DNA of 64,000 nt from Bifidobacterium commune (GCF_900094885.1 NZ_FMBL01000001.1:586867-650866), one strand, 5' to 3'. Shown: positions 1 through 9,663, numbered from the stretch's first letter. Numbers and translations are program-made. The notes: generated by a model from the sequence alone, not told the origin.

Positions 1-182
1 TTTCTGGTAACTGCGCCGTCCCGTGCCACCAAGACATGGTGCAGGTTTCGCTCGAGCTGACTAACACCTCCAAGGCTGAACAGCCAGCAAACGTCTGCAG
101 CAAACAAGAAGATCACGCGCAGGAGCGGTTCTGGGACGAGTCTAGGATGGTTTGCTAAAAAAACCAAGAAATTGTCGAACAT
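1..182 (-). CDS. Phosphatidylinositol mannoside acyltransferase-like protein, N-terminal part (runs off the left edge)
   Basis: An open frame starts at an ATG at 182 and stays open to the window edge, giving about 60 residues. It contains an LVPEPLLR segment, a hydrophobic stretch FLFAADVCW and the motif GVSQLERNL, which resemble the start of actinobacterial HtrB/LpxL-like acyltransferases that acylate PI mannosides. An in-frame ATG at 257 would add 25 residues, but 182 fits the usual family start better. It lies about 120 bases downstream of pgsA on the same strand, where actinobacteria usually place this acyltransferase. Only the N-terminus is visible, so the catalytic HX4D motif cannot be checked. 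Confidence 0.6.
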   Translation of the reverse strand, partial: MFDNFLVFLANHPRLVPEPLLRVIFLFAADVCWLFSLGGVSQLERNLHHVLVARDGAVTR

Positions 183-303
183 GATGGTTGGAACGGCTTT
201 CAGACGGTTATAAAGATATCGCTTGTTGGTGCATATATATGGAAACCTGCTCCTCATTCCATCTCAGCGACGGGGAAGAAGGACGAGTTGTCATTGAGAT
301 CAA

Positions 304-960
304 TCAGATGTTGCCGTCGGTTTTCATCTGACGATGCACCTCAAAGATACGCTGGAAAACCGTGATTGTTCCAAGAACTGCGAGAATGACCATAAATACC
401 ATCACCCATCGCGAATTGTCGAAAATACCGCTGAAAAGCATCCCTACTAAGATGATGACTAAACGGTCACTTCTTGTGGCAATTCCGTTCTTTGCCTCGT
501 ATCCCAACGATTCTGCACGCGCACGGACATATGAGGTCACGAAGGAAGTCATCATTGCATACATCGCGGCTCCGATGCCAATCCAGCCGATGACATCGTT
601 GGAATCGATGGCACCTGCTGCGATTGACATGTGTCCATGCAAAAGGAAATACAGTACAATCGAGAACAGAACCGCCCAGTCGGCAATTCGATCGAGCGTC
701 GAATCCAAAAAAGCCCCGAATTTGGTCTCTCCGGTGCTTAAGGCTGCCACTGACCCATCAAGCGAATCGAAAGCAGCGAGAATCGCCATAAGAATTGACC
801 CCGCTACCAGCCAGCCGGTAATTCCTGTGGCAATGGCGACAGCAATCATGCCGATGGCTCCAATTACAGTCACCATATTCGCCGTGAACCCCAATGACAC
901 CAAAAGCTTGGCGATCGGTGCAATCAGACGTTTAAACGGAGGTCTTAGTTTCTCAAGCAT
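304..960 (-). CDS. pgsA: CDP-alcohol phosphatidyltransferase (phosphatidylinositol phosphate synthase-like)
   Basis: A membrane enzyme of 218 residues that joins a CDP-diacylglycerol to an alcohol phosphate; in actinobacteria this family member makes phosphatidylinositol phosphate. The signature region reads FDSLDGSVAALSTG then FGAFLDSTLDR, so the four metal-binding aspartates and the glycines of DxxDG...GxxxDxxxD are present. The arginine normally following DGxxA is alanine here. Several hydrophobic segments fit the family's six-helix fold. The start has a GAGGAA site about 10 bases upstream. It follows thrS by 25 bases, so the two are probably co-transcribed, with the acyltransferase next. 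The exact alcohol substrate is inferred from context. Confidence 0.8.
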   Translation of the reverse strand: MLEKLRPPFKRLIAPIAKLLVSLGFTANMVTVIGAIGMIAVAIATGITGWLVAGSILMAILAAFDSLDGSVAALSTGETKFGAFLDSTLDRIADWAVLFSIVLYFLLHGHMSIAAGAIDSNDVIGWIGIGAAMYAMMTSFVTSYVRARAESLGYEAKNGIATRSDRLVIILVGMLFSGIFDNSRWVMVFMVILAVLGTITVFQRIFEVHRQMKTDGNI

Positions 961-985
961 GCTTAAGCATTCCTCAATACGTTAG

Positions 986-3019
986 TTACTTTGTTGCAGC
1001 GGCAAAATCGCTGGCGTTGTATACCTGGACCCTGGATTTGATGACCTTGAGGATATCGGCCTTGGCCTCCTCAACCGGAACACCGTTCAATTGACTGCCA
1101 TCGCGGAAGCGGAAGCTGACGGCGTTCTTATTAACGTCATCCTCACCTACAATCAGCGTGAACGGGACCTTAGACTTGGAAGCATTACGAATCTTCTTGC
1201 CAAAGCGATCATCGGAAACATCCATCTCACAGCGAACGGTTTCCTCGTTCAAAGAATCGATGAACTCGCGAAGATGCGGTTCAAATTCGTCAGCCACAGG
1301 AATACCCATGACCTGCACTGGAGCAAGCCATACTGGGAACGCCCCTGCATAGTGCTCAAGCAGAATCGCAAAGAAACGCTCGATCGAGCCGAAGAGCGCA
1401 CGATGAATCATTACCGGACGTTGGTGTGTACCGTCCTTGGCAATGTATTCAAGCTCAAAACGCTCAGGAAGGTTGAAGTCGAGCTGAATCGTCGAAATCT
1501 GCCAAGTACGGCCGATGGCATCGCGCGCCTGAACGGAAATCTTCGGGCCGTAGAAAGCAGCCCCACCCGGATCGGCAACCAGTTCCAGTCCGGATTCCTC
1601 GGCAACTTGCTGCAAGGTATCAGTGGCTTCGGTCCAAATCTCGTCATTACCTACAAACTTCTTCTCGTCCTTGGTGGACAACTCAAGATAGAAATCATTG
1701 AGGCCGTAATCTTTCAGCACCTTCAGTACGAAGTTCAGAATCGACTTGAGTTCGTCTTTCATCTGCTCGCGTGTGCAGTAGATGTGCGAATCATCCTGAG
1801 TCAAGCCGCGAACACGTGTCAGACCATGCACTTCACCGCTCTTTTCATAGCGATAGACAGTTCCGAACTCGAAGAGACGCAGCGGAAGCTCTTTATAGGA
1901 ACGCTGGCGCGACTTGAAGATGAGGTTGTGCATCGGACAGTTCATCGGCTTAAGATAGTAATCAAAGCCCTGCTTGGTGACGTTGCCGTTCGCGTTTTTT
2001 TCCTCATCAAGATGCATCGGCGGGAACATGCCGTCCTTGTACCACTGCAGGTGCCCACTGGTCTCGTAGAGGCCGCCTTTGGTGATGTGCGGCGTCTGCA
2101 CAAAGCTGTAGCCGTTCTTACGATGCATTTCACGCGAATAATCTTCCATCGCGTTGATAATCGCTCCACCCTTTGGATGGAAGACGGTCAACCCAGGTCC
2201 GATGGCCTCAGGGAAGGAGAAAAGATCCATTTCTGCGCCAAGCTTACGGTGATCGCGCTTGGCGGCTTCTTCCATACGAGTCTGGTAGGCTTTCAGATCT
2301 TCTTTCGATGCCCAAGCCGTGCCATAAATGCGCTGCATAGAGGGATTATGCTCATCACCCAGCCAGTAGGCCGCAGCTGCACGTTCCAGCTTAAATGCCT
2401 TGATATAGCGTGTATTGGGCAAATGAGGGCCTTGACAAAGGTCTTTCCAAACAATTTCACCTTCTCGGTCAAGATTGTCATACATGGTGATCTCACCGAA
2501 GTTTGGCATTTCCGTACCGACGGTCTCGTCGATATCTTCCTTCTTTTTACCAATGAGTTCAAGCTTGTATGGCTGATTCGTCTCTTCCGCACGCGCTTCA
2601 TCCTCGCTGACCACGCGGCGTCGGAATGACTGCGAAGACTTGATGATGCGCTTCATGTGCTGTTCGATTTCCTTGAGGTCTTCAGGCGTGAAGGGCTTGT
2701 CAACATCGAAGTCATAGTAGAAACCGTTTGTGATGACAGGTCCGATGCCCAGTTTGGCATCCGGTCGAATCTCTTGGACCGCCTGTGCCATAACGTGAGT
2801 CGCGGAATGACGCATAATCGCCAAGCCGTCCTCGCTGTCAAGGGCAATTGATTCGACATTGTCGCCCTCGTGAAGCGGAGTGTAAAGATCTCGCGGCTTT
2901 CCGTTCAAACGAACCGCGATGATATTTTTGTCCCCGGAGAAGAGATCGGTGCCGGTCTGTATGGCTTCCACCTCCTTTAATTCGCCGTTGAGTATGATGG
3001 AGATGGTTTGTTCAGCCAT
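986..3019 (-). CDS. thrS: Threonine--tRNA ligase
   Basis: Cytoplasmic class II synthetase that charges tRNA-Thr. The order is an N-terminal TGS domain, an editing domain with the HSATH motif, the catalytic core with [10 protein letters not shown] (motif 2) and the zinc cysteine in PMNCPMH, then an anticodon-binding domain. I chose the ATG at 3019 (677 residues, MAEQTISI) because AAAGGAC lies just upstream; the frame stays open for 33 more codons upstream without family similarity. It lies downstream of a co-directional tRNA-Gly gene and upstream of pgsA. The leader to the tRNA is only about 135 bases and shows no T-box. Confidence 0.96.
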   Translation of the reverse strand: MAEQTISIILNGELKEVEAIQTGTDLFSGDKNIIAVRLNGKPRDLYTPLHEGDNVESIALDSEDGLAIMRHSATHVMAQAVQEIRPDAKLGIGPVITNGFYYDFDVDKPFTPEDLKEIEQHMKRIIKSSQSFRRRVVSEDEARAEETNQPYKLELIGKKKEDIDETVGTEMPNFGEITMYDNLDREGEIVWKDLCQGPHLPNTRYIKAFKLERAAAAYWLGDEHNPSMQRIYGTAWASKEDLKAYQTRMEEAAKRDHRKLGAEMDLFSFPEAIGPGLTVFHPKGGAIINAMEDYSREMHRKNGYSFVQTPHITKGGLYETSGHLQWYKDGMFPPMHLDEEKNANGNVTKQGFDYYLKPMNCPMHNLIFKSRQRSYKELPLRLFEFGTVYRYEKSGEVHGLTRVRGLTQDDSHIYCTREQMKDELKSILNFVLKVLKDYGLNDFYLELSTKDEKKFVGNDEIWTEATDTLQQVAEESGLELVADPGGAAFYGPKISVQARDAIGRTWQISTIQLDFNLPERFELEYIAKDGTHQRPVMIHRALFGSIERFFAILLEHYAGAFPVWLAPVQVMGIPVADEFEPHLREFIDSLNEETVRCEMDVSDDRFGKKIRNASKSKVPFTLIVGEDDVNKNAVSFRFRDGSQLNGVPVEEAKADILKVIKSRVQVYNASDFAAATK

Positions 3020-3155
3020 GCTAGTTTGTCCTTTTCTTTCAGGGCCCGCGTTACTAGGGGCAGGCCTGGACGATAAATTAACATGGACAAGAATATGGGT
3101 CGATAGCGACATGGACACGACCGACGGTCAATTGGGATTGATATGAAGAAAAAAG

Positions 3156-3228
3156 AGCGGACAACGGGACTCGAACCCGCGGTCTCGACCTTGGCAAGGT
3201 CGCGCTTTACCAACTAAGCTATGTCCGC
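3156..3228 (-). tRNA. tRNA-Gly (anticodon GCC), copy 1
   Basis: A 73-base cloverleaf on the minus strand with a 7-bp acceptor stem GCGGACA/TGTCCGC, anticodon loop TTGCCAA, T-loop GGTTCGAGTCC and discriminator U. The sequence is identical to the tRNA at 3764-3836. It is the last tRNA before thrS. The 210 bases between it and the next tRNA (3229-3438) hold no gene I can support. Confidence 0.95.
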
Positions 3229-3438
3229 AAAGACAACAGAGAATATACCCGATACTCTGAATTGAAGCAAATTCGGCGGGTCGCATTTTCGTATGGAAAG
3301 ATAGAAACAAACGCCCATCAAACACTCAAGTTGTCGCAGACCATCGATTGCCCTATAACCATAGACTGGAAATAAATTACAGTGAACAAGGGAGCATTAA
3401 AACAAAAACTGTTAAAGGATTCCATAGAACCCCACCTG

Positions 3439-3511
3439 TGGGTGATGCTGGAATCGAACCAGCGACCCCTTCCGTGTGAAGGAAGTGCGCTAACCCCTGC
3501 GCCAATCACCC
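3439..3511 (-). tRNA. tRNA-Val (anticodon CAC)
   Basis: A 73-base cloverleaf with acceptor stem GGGTGAT/ATCACCC, anticodon stem CTTCC/GGAAG around loop TTCACAC, T-loop GGTTCGATTCC and discriminator A. It reads the GUG valine codon. Confidence 0.95.
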
Positions 3512-3556
3512 AATTTCAAGTTATGAAACAAAAACCGGAGTTTCCTCCGGTCCTTG

Positions 3557-3629
3557 TGGGCGATACAAGATTCGAACTTGTGACCCCTTCCGTGTCAGGG
3601 AAGTGCGCTAGCCACTGCGCCAACCGCCC
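3557..3629 (-). tRNA. tRNA-Val (anticodon GAC)
   Basis: A 73-base cloverleaf with acceptor stem GGGCGGT/ATCGCCC (one G-U pair), anticodon stem CTTCC/GGAAG around loop CTGACAC and discriminator A. Much of its D-arm and anticodon arm matches the neighbouring tRNA-Val(CAC). Confidence 0.95.
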
Positions 3630-3663
3630 AGGTTGTAGAATACGAACTTTCGTTCATCTTCCG

Positions 3664-3734
3664 AGGTGGGTACGAGAGTCGAACTCGTCTATACGGCTTT
3701 GCAGGCCGCTGCCTAACCGCTTGGCTAACCCACC
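3664..3734 (-). tRNA. tRNA-Cys (anticodon GCA)
   Basis: A 71-base cloverleaf with acceptor stem GGTGGGT/ACCCACC, anticodon stem GCGGC/GCCGT around loop CTGCAAA, T-loop AGTTCGACTCT and discriminator U, as usual for tRNA-Cys. Confidence 0.95.
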
Positions 3735-3763
3735 GTAAGGTCATTGCAACTCTTCGGACCTCG

Positions 3764-3836
3764 AGCGGACAACGGGACTCGAACCCGCGGTCTCGACCTT
3801 GGCAAGGTCGCGCTTTACCAACTAAGCTATGTCCGC
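3764..3836 (-). tRNA. tRNA-Gly (anticodon GCC), copy 2
   Basis: The first tRNA of the minus-strand array and identical over 73 bases to the copy at 3156-3228. The array promoter should lie in the 200 bases upstream, shared divergently with the PAC2 gene. No clear -35/-10 pair could be assigned by eye. Confidence 0.95.
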
Positions 3837-4051
3837 AATGCTCTCGACTGGAAACCACACCGAAGCACGAGAAATAACTATATATGCTATTCCGTTTTTT
3901 TACAAATCTTGCGTGTCGCCGCACGATATCAACGTTTCAATGCGCTCCTCAAAAAGTATGACCTAATACCGTTCTCTTGATTGCCACTGGAAAGCTTCAC
4001 CCATGGCTAAAGAACTGGGACCCAACGTTCTATCACGCTAGATTAGAATCC

Positions 4052-4930
4052 ATGACATCGGAAGTGAAAGCAGAAAAGCCTCTCATGATTTGTGCATTCG
4101 AGGGTTGGAATGACGCAAGCCAGGCGGCAACCAACGTGATTTGGCACCTGGTAGCACGATACGATTCTCGAGAAATTCGGCATATACGCACCGATAGTTA
4201 CTACGATTTGCAAGTTGCACGTCCGATGGTCTGCCATGTAACCGGACAGCCTCGTATTATCTGGCCACAGACGACGTTCTATGAAATAAACATCAATCCG
4301 GAAACGCAGGTTTATGCACAGATCGCCCCCGAACCCAATTATCGTTGGCTTGACTACTGCCATACTAGCCTTTCGATTGCAGATGAGCTTGATATCGGTG
4401 AAATCGTCACTCTTGGATCGATGTATGCCGACTGCCCACACACCAGGCCACTGCCAATCGAGGAAGAAGCTTTACGTCGCGGTAAGTCCAGCATCAACGG
4501 CGGTGCTGAAGAAGACCATGGAAAACGGCCAAAAAACAGCAATCCTTACGATGGACCGGTAGGGATCCCCTCCGTGCTCAACATGATTGCAGAAGAAGAT
4601 GGTTTTGACACCGATTCAATGTGGGTGTCGGTTCCGAAATATCTTTCTGGCGATGAGTGCCCGCAAGGAACATTGGAAATTCTCGAACGCCTTTCCGACC
4701 TACTGTGCGTGAAACTGGACACTGGAACGCTGCCGCAGCAGGCTACAACATGGAAGGCGCAGGCAACAGTGCTGTCGAATTGCAATGACGATCTCAAACA
4801 CTACATCCGACAGCTTGAAGCGCAATATGATGTAGATCAACAGCTCGATGCGTTGGAAAGCCGAGCCAACAATCATGGCGAACAAATTGCACTCGAGGCC
4901 GAAGAATTCCTCTCCCATATCGACGATTGA
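4052..4930 (+). CDS. PAC2 family protein
   Basis: A soluble protein of 292 residues similar to PAC2-family proteins, a fold shared with archaeal and eukaryotic proteasome-assembly chaperones; the bacterial function is not established. Seen: N-terminal CAFEGWNDASQAA, a central GSMYADCPHTRP and GIPSVLNMIAEE, and an acidic, probably helical C-terminus. I chose the ATG at 4052; the frame is open from a TTG at 3977, but that 25-residue extension looks non-coding. The ribosome site is weak at both. The gene is convergent with uppP, with a hairpin between. Confidence 0.75.
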   Translation: MTSEVKAEKPLMICAFEGWNDASQAATNVIWHLVARYDSREIRHIRTDSYYDLQVARPMVCHVTGQPRIIWPQTTFYEININPETQVYAQIAPEPNYRWLDYCHTSLSIADELDIGEIVTLGSMYADCPHTRPLPIEEEALRRGKSSINGGAEEDHGKRPKNSNPYDGPVGIPSVLNMIAEEDGFDTDSMWVSVPKYLSGDECPQGTLEILERLSDLLCVKLDTGTLPQQATTWKAQATVLSNCNDDLKHYIRQLEAQYDVDQQLDALESRANNHGEQIALEAEEFLSHIDD

Positions 4931-5008
4931 GAGTTTATCACTTCGGCAGTTTTTCCGAAGCTTATCGTAAGCAGTCATTTCGCACGAAGATACGCTGGAA
5001 TAGCATAA

Positions 5009-5042
5009 ATGGTGCCCGCCGGCTCACACCGACAGGCACCAT
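5009..5042. terminator. Hairpin between convergent PAC2 and uppP genes
   Basis: Perfect 8-bp inverted repeat ATGGTGCC/GGCACCAT with an 18-base loop, followed on the plus strand by a loose T-rich stretch (CTTACTAATTTT). It sits between the ends of the two convergent genes and could serve both. Confidence 0.55.
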
Positions 5043-5103
5043 CTTACTAATTTTCGCAGCTAAATGCCACGGTATGACGTCACGACACTTTCTCAGTTAA
5101 TCA

Positions 5104-6012
5104 TTACAACGTTACTGATTGAACCACACCAGACAAGGCCTCTACTGTAGCAGGTGAAGACTGGAGGACACCTGCAATCAAGAGGAATGCAACCAGAACG
5201 GCAAGCACAATACGGTAAATCGCGAAAGCTTTGTACGAGAATGTCGAGACAAACTTCAGGAATGCAATAATAACAATATAGCCGACGATAAAACTAACCG
5301 TCGTAGCCGCTATTGTTGCTCCCCATCCTGGGAAATTGGCTTCTGATTTGTAGTCCCCTATGGCTTTTACCGCTTCGAGAATCCCAGAACCGAAAACGGC
5401 TGGGATGGCCATGATGAAACTGACACGCACTGCATCCTCACGTGTGTAGCCCATGGCACGACCGAAGGTGATAGTACCACCTGAGCGCGAAACACCTGGT
5501 ATAAGCGCCAGCATTTGTCCGACACCAAAAAGAAGAGCCTCTTTCCAGTTCATCTCCTGAACTGTTTTGCGTTCCGGAAATCGGGCATCCACGACCCACA
5601 GCAGAATGCCGAAAAGGACGAGCACAGTGACGGTGATCCACATGTTGCGCAACGTGGTCTCGATGACATTCTGGAACAGGACGCCGGCAATCAGGATGGG
5701 CATGGTTCCTATAATGATGTACCAACCGAACGTTGCATCACGGTCTCCCTTGCCGAGACGTGATTGCAGATCACTACCATTATGACCGAAAAGGCACGAA
5801 AACCAGTGTGAAAGGATGGAAAAGATATCACGACGGAAGTAAAGAATCACCGCGAGTTCAGTTCCCAGTTGAATAATGGCCGTGAACGCAGACCCAGGGT
5901 CTGACTTGAGCATCAACTCCCCGACAATGCGAATGTGCGCACTCGAAGATACTGGTAGATATTCTGTGAGTGCCTGGACCAGTCCCAGGATTATGGCTTG
6001 GAAGAAATTCAT
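5104..6012 (-). CDS. uppP: Undecaprenyl-diphosphatase
   Basis: Integral membrane phosphatase (BacA/UppP family, 302 residues) that recycles undecaprenyl diphosphate, the lipid carrier of peptidoglycan precursors; it is also linked to bacitracin tolerance. Seen: the first signature QALTEYLPVSSSAH and the second IPGVSRSGGTITFGRAMG, with multiple membrane helices. The AGAGGGATC site directly precedes the ATG. It is transcribed divergently from the fructosamine-kinase-like gene across a 250-base spacer in which I see no further gene. Confidence 0.95.
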   Translation of the reverse strand: MNFFQAIILGLVQALTEYLPVSSSAHIRIVGELMLKSDPGSAFTAIIQLGTELAVILYFRRDIFSILSHWFSCLFGHNGSDLQSRLGKGDRDATFGWYIIIGTMPILIAGVLFQNVIETTLRNMWITVTVLVLFGILLWVVDARFPERKTVQEMNWKEALLFGVGQMLALIPGVSRSGGTITFGRAMGYTREDAVRVSFIMAIPAVFGSGILEAVKAIGDYKSEANFPGWGATIAATTVSFIVGYIVIIAFLKFVSTFSYKAFAIYRIVLAVLVAFLLIAGVLQSSPATVEALSGVVQSVTL

Positions 6013-6262
6013 GATCCCTCTTTAAACATTCCTTCATCGTCACGTTGGTGGGCAATCGCCGGCCCTTCTGCATTGCCGACGATGAAGGTTCGTGTCTGAC
6101 TCACTCAGAGTACTCACTATACGCGAACTTTGCTCGAATATTGTCAGGATTGTCGCATATCACTCACACAATTGAAACATCGGACACATTGCTGCCTGGT
6201 CGTTACACAAGCGAAGAGCACTGTACATATTGTTCTATGGCAGAAGCGAAAGAAGGTAGATC

Positions 6263-7054
6263 GTGGCAAAATACCGAAAAAGTCGGGCTTACGCACCTAA
6301 AGGATTTTTCGAGTGCGAAGGAAAAGGCCTGCAATGGCTGGGAGAGACACAAAAGCAGGGTGGACCGCGCGTCGTGGATGTTTACGGGTGGTCTGATGAC
6401 TGGCTCGACATCGAACAAGTAAATTCCTGCTCTCCTACACCATTGGCCGCCTACGACTTCGGTGCAGCTTTGGCGCGTATGCACGACTCTGGAGCACAGT
6501 ATTTCGGTTCATCACCTGACGGATACGACGGAATTTGTTATTTCGGGCCATTGCAGGATCCCGTGCCCATGGCTACCGGCGAGTGGACAAACGCAGTGGA
6601 TTACCTTGCCGAAGGACGCTTGCTACCTATGGCCAGACTGGGTAGGCAACGTGGCATGCTGGACGACGATGATCTGACTTTAACACAGGAAGTCATCAAT
6701 GCGCTTCCAGATTTATTGGGCCCTGCGGTGTCGGATAAGCCGGCTCGTGTGCATGGAGACCTGTGGAGCGGAAACGTCATGTGGACCAATGATTCCGGCG
6801 AAGCTCAAGCTGTCCTGATTGATCCTGCGGCCCACGGCGGGCATCGCGAAGAGGATCTGGCCATGCTCAACTTGTTCGGCATGTCGTATCTGGACCAAAT
6901 CTTGGAAGGATATGAATCTGTTCACCCACTTAAAAAGGGATTTGAGAAGCGTACCACAATCTGGCAGCTCTACCCCATTGCCGGCCATTGTGTATTCTTC
7001 GGGGGCGGTTATGTCAGCGAATACCGTTCGATGTGCCGCTCTTTGCTGTCTTAG
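6263..7054 (+). CDS. Fructosamine kinase family protein
   Basis: A protein of 263 residues of the fructosamine/ketosamine-3-kinase family, which phosphorylates sugar adducts on proteins or amino acids; the actual substrate is unknown. Seen: the catalytic-loop motif HGDLWSGNVMW and the metal-binding IDPAAHGGHREEDLAM, in the expected order and spacing. The start is a GTG with AGAAGG seven bases upstream. Convergent with dnaJ; the 210 bases after it hold no gene I can support. Confidence 0.85.
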   Translation: MAKYRKSRAYAPKGFFECEGKGLQWLGETQKQGGPRVVDVYGWSDDWLDIEQVNSCSPTPLAAYDFGAALARMHDSGAQYFGSSPDGYDGICYFGPLQDPVPMATGEWTNAVDYLAEGRLLPMARLGRQRGMLDDDDLTLTQEVINALPDLLGPAVSDKPARVHGDLWSGNVMWTNDSGEAQAVLIDPAAHGGHREEDLAMLNLFGMSYLDQILEGYESVHPLKKGFEKRTTIWQLYPIAGHCVFFGGGYVSEYRSMCRSLLS

Positions 7055-7265
7055 ATAGTACCGAGGTCATGTAGAAATAGAAGTGGAAATAGAAACCGAC
7101 TACCAATCACGCACGACATATCACCGCGATCAACGATCAACGTTGAGCCGACGACCAATACATCTCTCGTTGCGTTCTGAATTGAAAATGATATCAAAGC
7201 ACAAATGCCGGTGCGGCGCTCTGGTTTCCAGTGAAATCCGAACACCGCACTGTTAGAGGAGTCAT

Positions 7266-8408
7266 TTAGCGAAGAGCATCCTTGATTTTGTCAAAGAACC
7301 CTTTGTGCGCCGTGGTCGGCCGTCCGCTCTGTTGTATCGCGTCGTTAGATGCGTCATGCATTTGGCTGAATTGCTCCATAAGCTTCCGCTCGTCGTCATT
7401 AAGTTTGGTGGGAATGTGCACGCCGACATGTGCGATAAGGTTTCCCCGCTCCTCTGGATGCTTCAGTTTCGCAACGCCGAGCCCCTCCAGAGATATGGTT
7501 TCTTCTGGCTGGCAACCTTGGGGAATGATGATGTCCTGCTTTCCGTCAAAGGTATCTATGGAAAGATCATGACCTAGGACAGCCCAGCTCATGGGAACCT
7601 GAATCCAACAATGTAAATCGTCCCCGTCGCGCGTGAATTGCTTATCCTGCTTCACCCGCACATCGATATAAAGGTCGCCTGCAGATCCTCCGCCTTCGCC
7701 CACCTCGCCCTGATTGGCCAGACGAAGGCGAGTGTTATCGGTGATTCCAGCGGGAATCGTGATGCCAACATCGCGTGAAGTTCGAACACGCCCATGACCC
7801 TGACACGTAGGGCAAGGGTGCTCGATGATGGTTCCATGCCCTTCGCAACGCTGGCAGGTCGATGTGGTCATCATCTGCCCCAGAATGGTGTTCTTGACTT
7901 GCTGGCGCGATCCCTGACCATTGCAATCCGGGCAGGTAACCGGTTTCTCGTTGTCTGCAGTACCGGCGCCACCACATGTTTGACACACGCCAAATGTATT
8001 GATTTTCACGTGGACCGCGCCACCGAACACAGCGGTTTTCAGCGGAATGGAGGCGCTGGACAACACATCTCGACCAGGCTGTGTACGAGGAGTGGGGCCT
8101 TGTGTCGATCCACCAAAGGCGTTGCCGAAGAACTGACCGAAAATATCACCCACGTCACCGAAACCGGCTGAAGCAAAACCACCACCATTAGGGTCATTGG
8201 GGTCGACACCGGCATCGTACATGCGGCGCTTGTCGGCATCGGAAAGCACTTCGTAAGCGTTGTTCACTTCCTTGAACTTGTCTTCGAATTGCGGACCTGC
8301 AATATCCGGATGATACTTTCGGCTTAATTTACGGTAAGCTTTTTTGATTTCCTCATCGCTCGCCGTTCGTTCGACGCCCAAAACCTTGTAGTAATCTGTT
8401 TCTGCCAC
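7266..8408 (-). CDS. dnaJ: Chaperone protein DnaJ
   Basis: Hsp40 co-chaperone of 380 residues that delivers unfolded proteins to DnaK. Domains in order: J-domain (residues 4-70) with the HPD motif, a Gly/Phe-rich linker, a four-repeat zinc domain ([32 protein letters not shown]) and the C-terminal substrate domains. The start is GTG with GAGGG upstream. It follows hrcA by 74 bases on the same strand, so it probably falls under HrcA/CIRCE control. dnaK and grpE are not in this window. Confidence 0.96.
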   Translation of the reverse strand: MAETDYYKVLGVERTASDEEIKKAYRKLSRKYHPDIAGPQFEDKFKEVNNAYEVLSDADKRRMYDAGVDPNDPNGGGFASAGFGDVGDIFGQFFGNAFGGSTQGPTPRTQPGRDVLSSASIPLKTAVFGGAVHVKINTFGVCQTCGGAGTADNEKPVTCPDCNGQGSRQQVKNTILGQMMTTSTCQRCEGHGTIIEHPCPTCQGHGRVRTSRDVGITIPAGITDNTRLRLANQGEVGEGGGSAGDLYIDVRVKQDKQFTRDGDDLHCWIQVPMSWAVLGHDLSIDTFDGKQDIIIPQGCQPEETISLEGLGVAKLKHPEERGNLIAHVGVHIPTKLNDDERKLMEQFSQMHDASNDAIQQSGRPTTAHKGFFDKIKDALR

Positions 8409-8482
8409 TGAAATCCCTCGAGTAAATAATTAGCAAGCTGCTACATTTTGTCAGTTATTGTCCCACATACCTTGGAACACCT

Positions 8483-9577
8483 TTATACCGTCTCACCGTG
8501 CGATATCAGATCCGTCAAATATCGCGCAACAGCACGTACTGCGGTAATCGTAGCGGCATAATCCATGTGTGTGGGGCCAATTGAACCAACGAACGCGACA
8601 GGTTGAGAAAAAGCCTGCGCCGGCTCGACACGAACGATTCGTTCATTCTCATCGGCGCCTTCACTTTCCTCTTCGCTGCGACCGTAGCCCGAGGAGACCA
8701 CAGAAGAATGCATAAGCCCGGGCGTTTTCGTTTCGGAACCAATCGCTACTCCCACATCCTCATTCTCTTCACTCAAATCGCTCATCAAATGCATAATGAC
8801 AACCTGTTCCTCAAGCGCATCAAACAACGGGAGAAGGTCGACTTTGGACTGCTGATGGGCAAGCTGAGACGTGCCCGCCATATACATCTGCCCGGTTCCC
8901 TCATCGCGTGCGATCGATTCCAAGGTTTCAGCCAACTTCTGACCAAGTATCCGTACGGATTGATAGGCAGGGTCCTTGAGTGTGGAACGAATGCACTGGG
9001 CGGCCTGAACCAAAGGAACATCCATGTATTGTCCATTGACCAGCTCCAGGAACGTTCTGAGCGTTTCCGCACTGGGGGTTTCCTGTACAGCGAACGTATG
9101 TTGCGCCACTGAACCTGAATCTGTAATAACCACTGCCAACATAGTTACAGCATTGAGAGGGACAATTTCCACATGACGCAGTTTTGATTTGGAAAGCGCA
9201 GGTGCCGCAACGACCGCAACCTGTCCGGTGATACTGGCCAGAAGCCGTGCCGCTCGTTGTAATGTGTCTTCCAGACTTGCAGATCCAGAAAGAACCTTGG
9301 CGATAGCACGACGCTGGGCTTGTGAGAGGTTGACGACAGTAGTCAATCGGTCAACGAAATATCGATATCCCTGCTCGGTTGGAATTCGTCCCGCCGAGGT
9401 ATGAGGTTGGATAAGATATCCTTCCTCTTCCAAAGCCGACATATCATTGCGAATCGTCGCAGAGCTCACACCTAAATCATGAGCTTTGGCGAGTGTCGTC
9501 GACCCCACAGGCGCCTGAAAACGAATATAATCTTCGACTACGGCTCTAAGCACCAGCATGCGTCTTGATTGTGTCAT
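8483..9577 (-). CDS. hrcA: Heat-inducible transcription repressor HrcA
   Basis: Repressor of 364 residues that binds CIRCE operators and is kept active by GroEL. It has an N-terminal winged-helix domain (VGSTTLA, SSATIRNDMSALEEEGYL) and the HrcA dimerisation region. The ATG at 9577 (MTQSRRM) is preceded by AGAGGAG; the frame is open for 37 more codons but those cross the promoter. A perfect CIRCE lies 60 bases upstream, so the gene should repress itself and dnaJ. A short acidic, low-complexity stretch near residues 300-320 is probably a flexible insertion. Confidence 0.95.
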   Translation of the reverse strand: MTQSRRMLVLRAVVEDYIRFQAPVGSTTLAKAHDLGVSSATIRNDMSALEEEGYLIQPHTSAGRIPTEQGYRYFVDRLTTVVNLSQAQRRAIAKVLSGSASLEDTLQRAARLLASITGQVAVVAAPALSKSKLRHVEIVPLNAVTMLAVVITDSGSVAQHTFAVQETPSAETLRTFLELVNGQYMDVPLVQAAQCIRSTLKDPAYQSVRILGQKLAETLESIARDEGTGQMYMAGTSQLAHQQSKVDLLPLFDALEEQVVIMHLMSDLSEENEDVGVAIGSETKTPGLMHSSVVSSGYGRSEEESEGADENERIVRVEPAQAFSQPVAFVGSIGPTHMDYAATITAVRAVARYLTDLISHGETV

Positions 9578-9636
9578 CCGGCTCCTCTTTCCGTCGTCAC
9601 CATATTGGCATCGCACGAATGCCATATGTATATTTT

Positions 9637-9663
9637 TTAGCACTCTTAATGATCGAGTGCTAA
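9637..9663. promoter_or_regulatory. CIRCE operator (HrcA binding site)
   Basis: Exact match to the CIRCE consensus: TTAGCACTC, nine spacer bases, GAGTGCTAA. It lies 60 bases upstream of the hrcA start, as expected for an operator of the hrcA-dnaJ transcript, and about 200 bases upstream of the divergent tkt gene. Confidence 0.97.

Noticed and set aside
1091-2629. A 512-codon open frame on the plus strand
   Set aside because: It lies antisense to thrS, has no motif or ribosome site, and its composition is that of a reverse reading of a conserved gene.
3020-3155. T-box leader for thrS
   Set aside because: The spacer is only about 135 bases and I find neither a T-box sequence nor a specifier stem.
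3382-3924. Short open frames over the tRNA region on both strands
   Set aside because: They cross four well-folded tRNA genes and look like chance frames.
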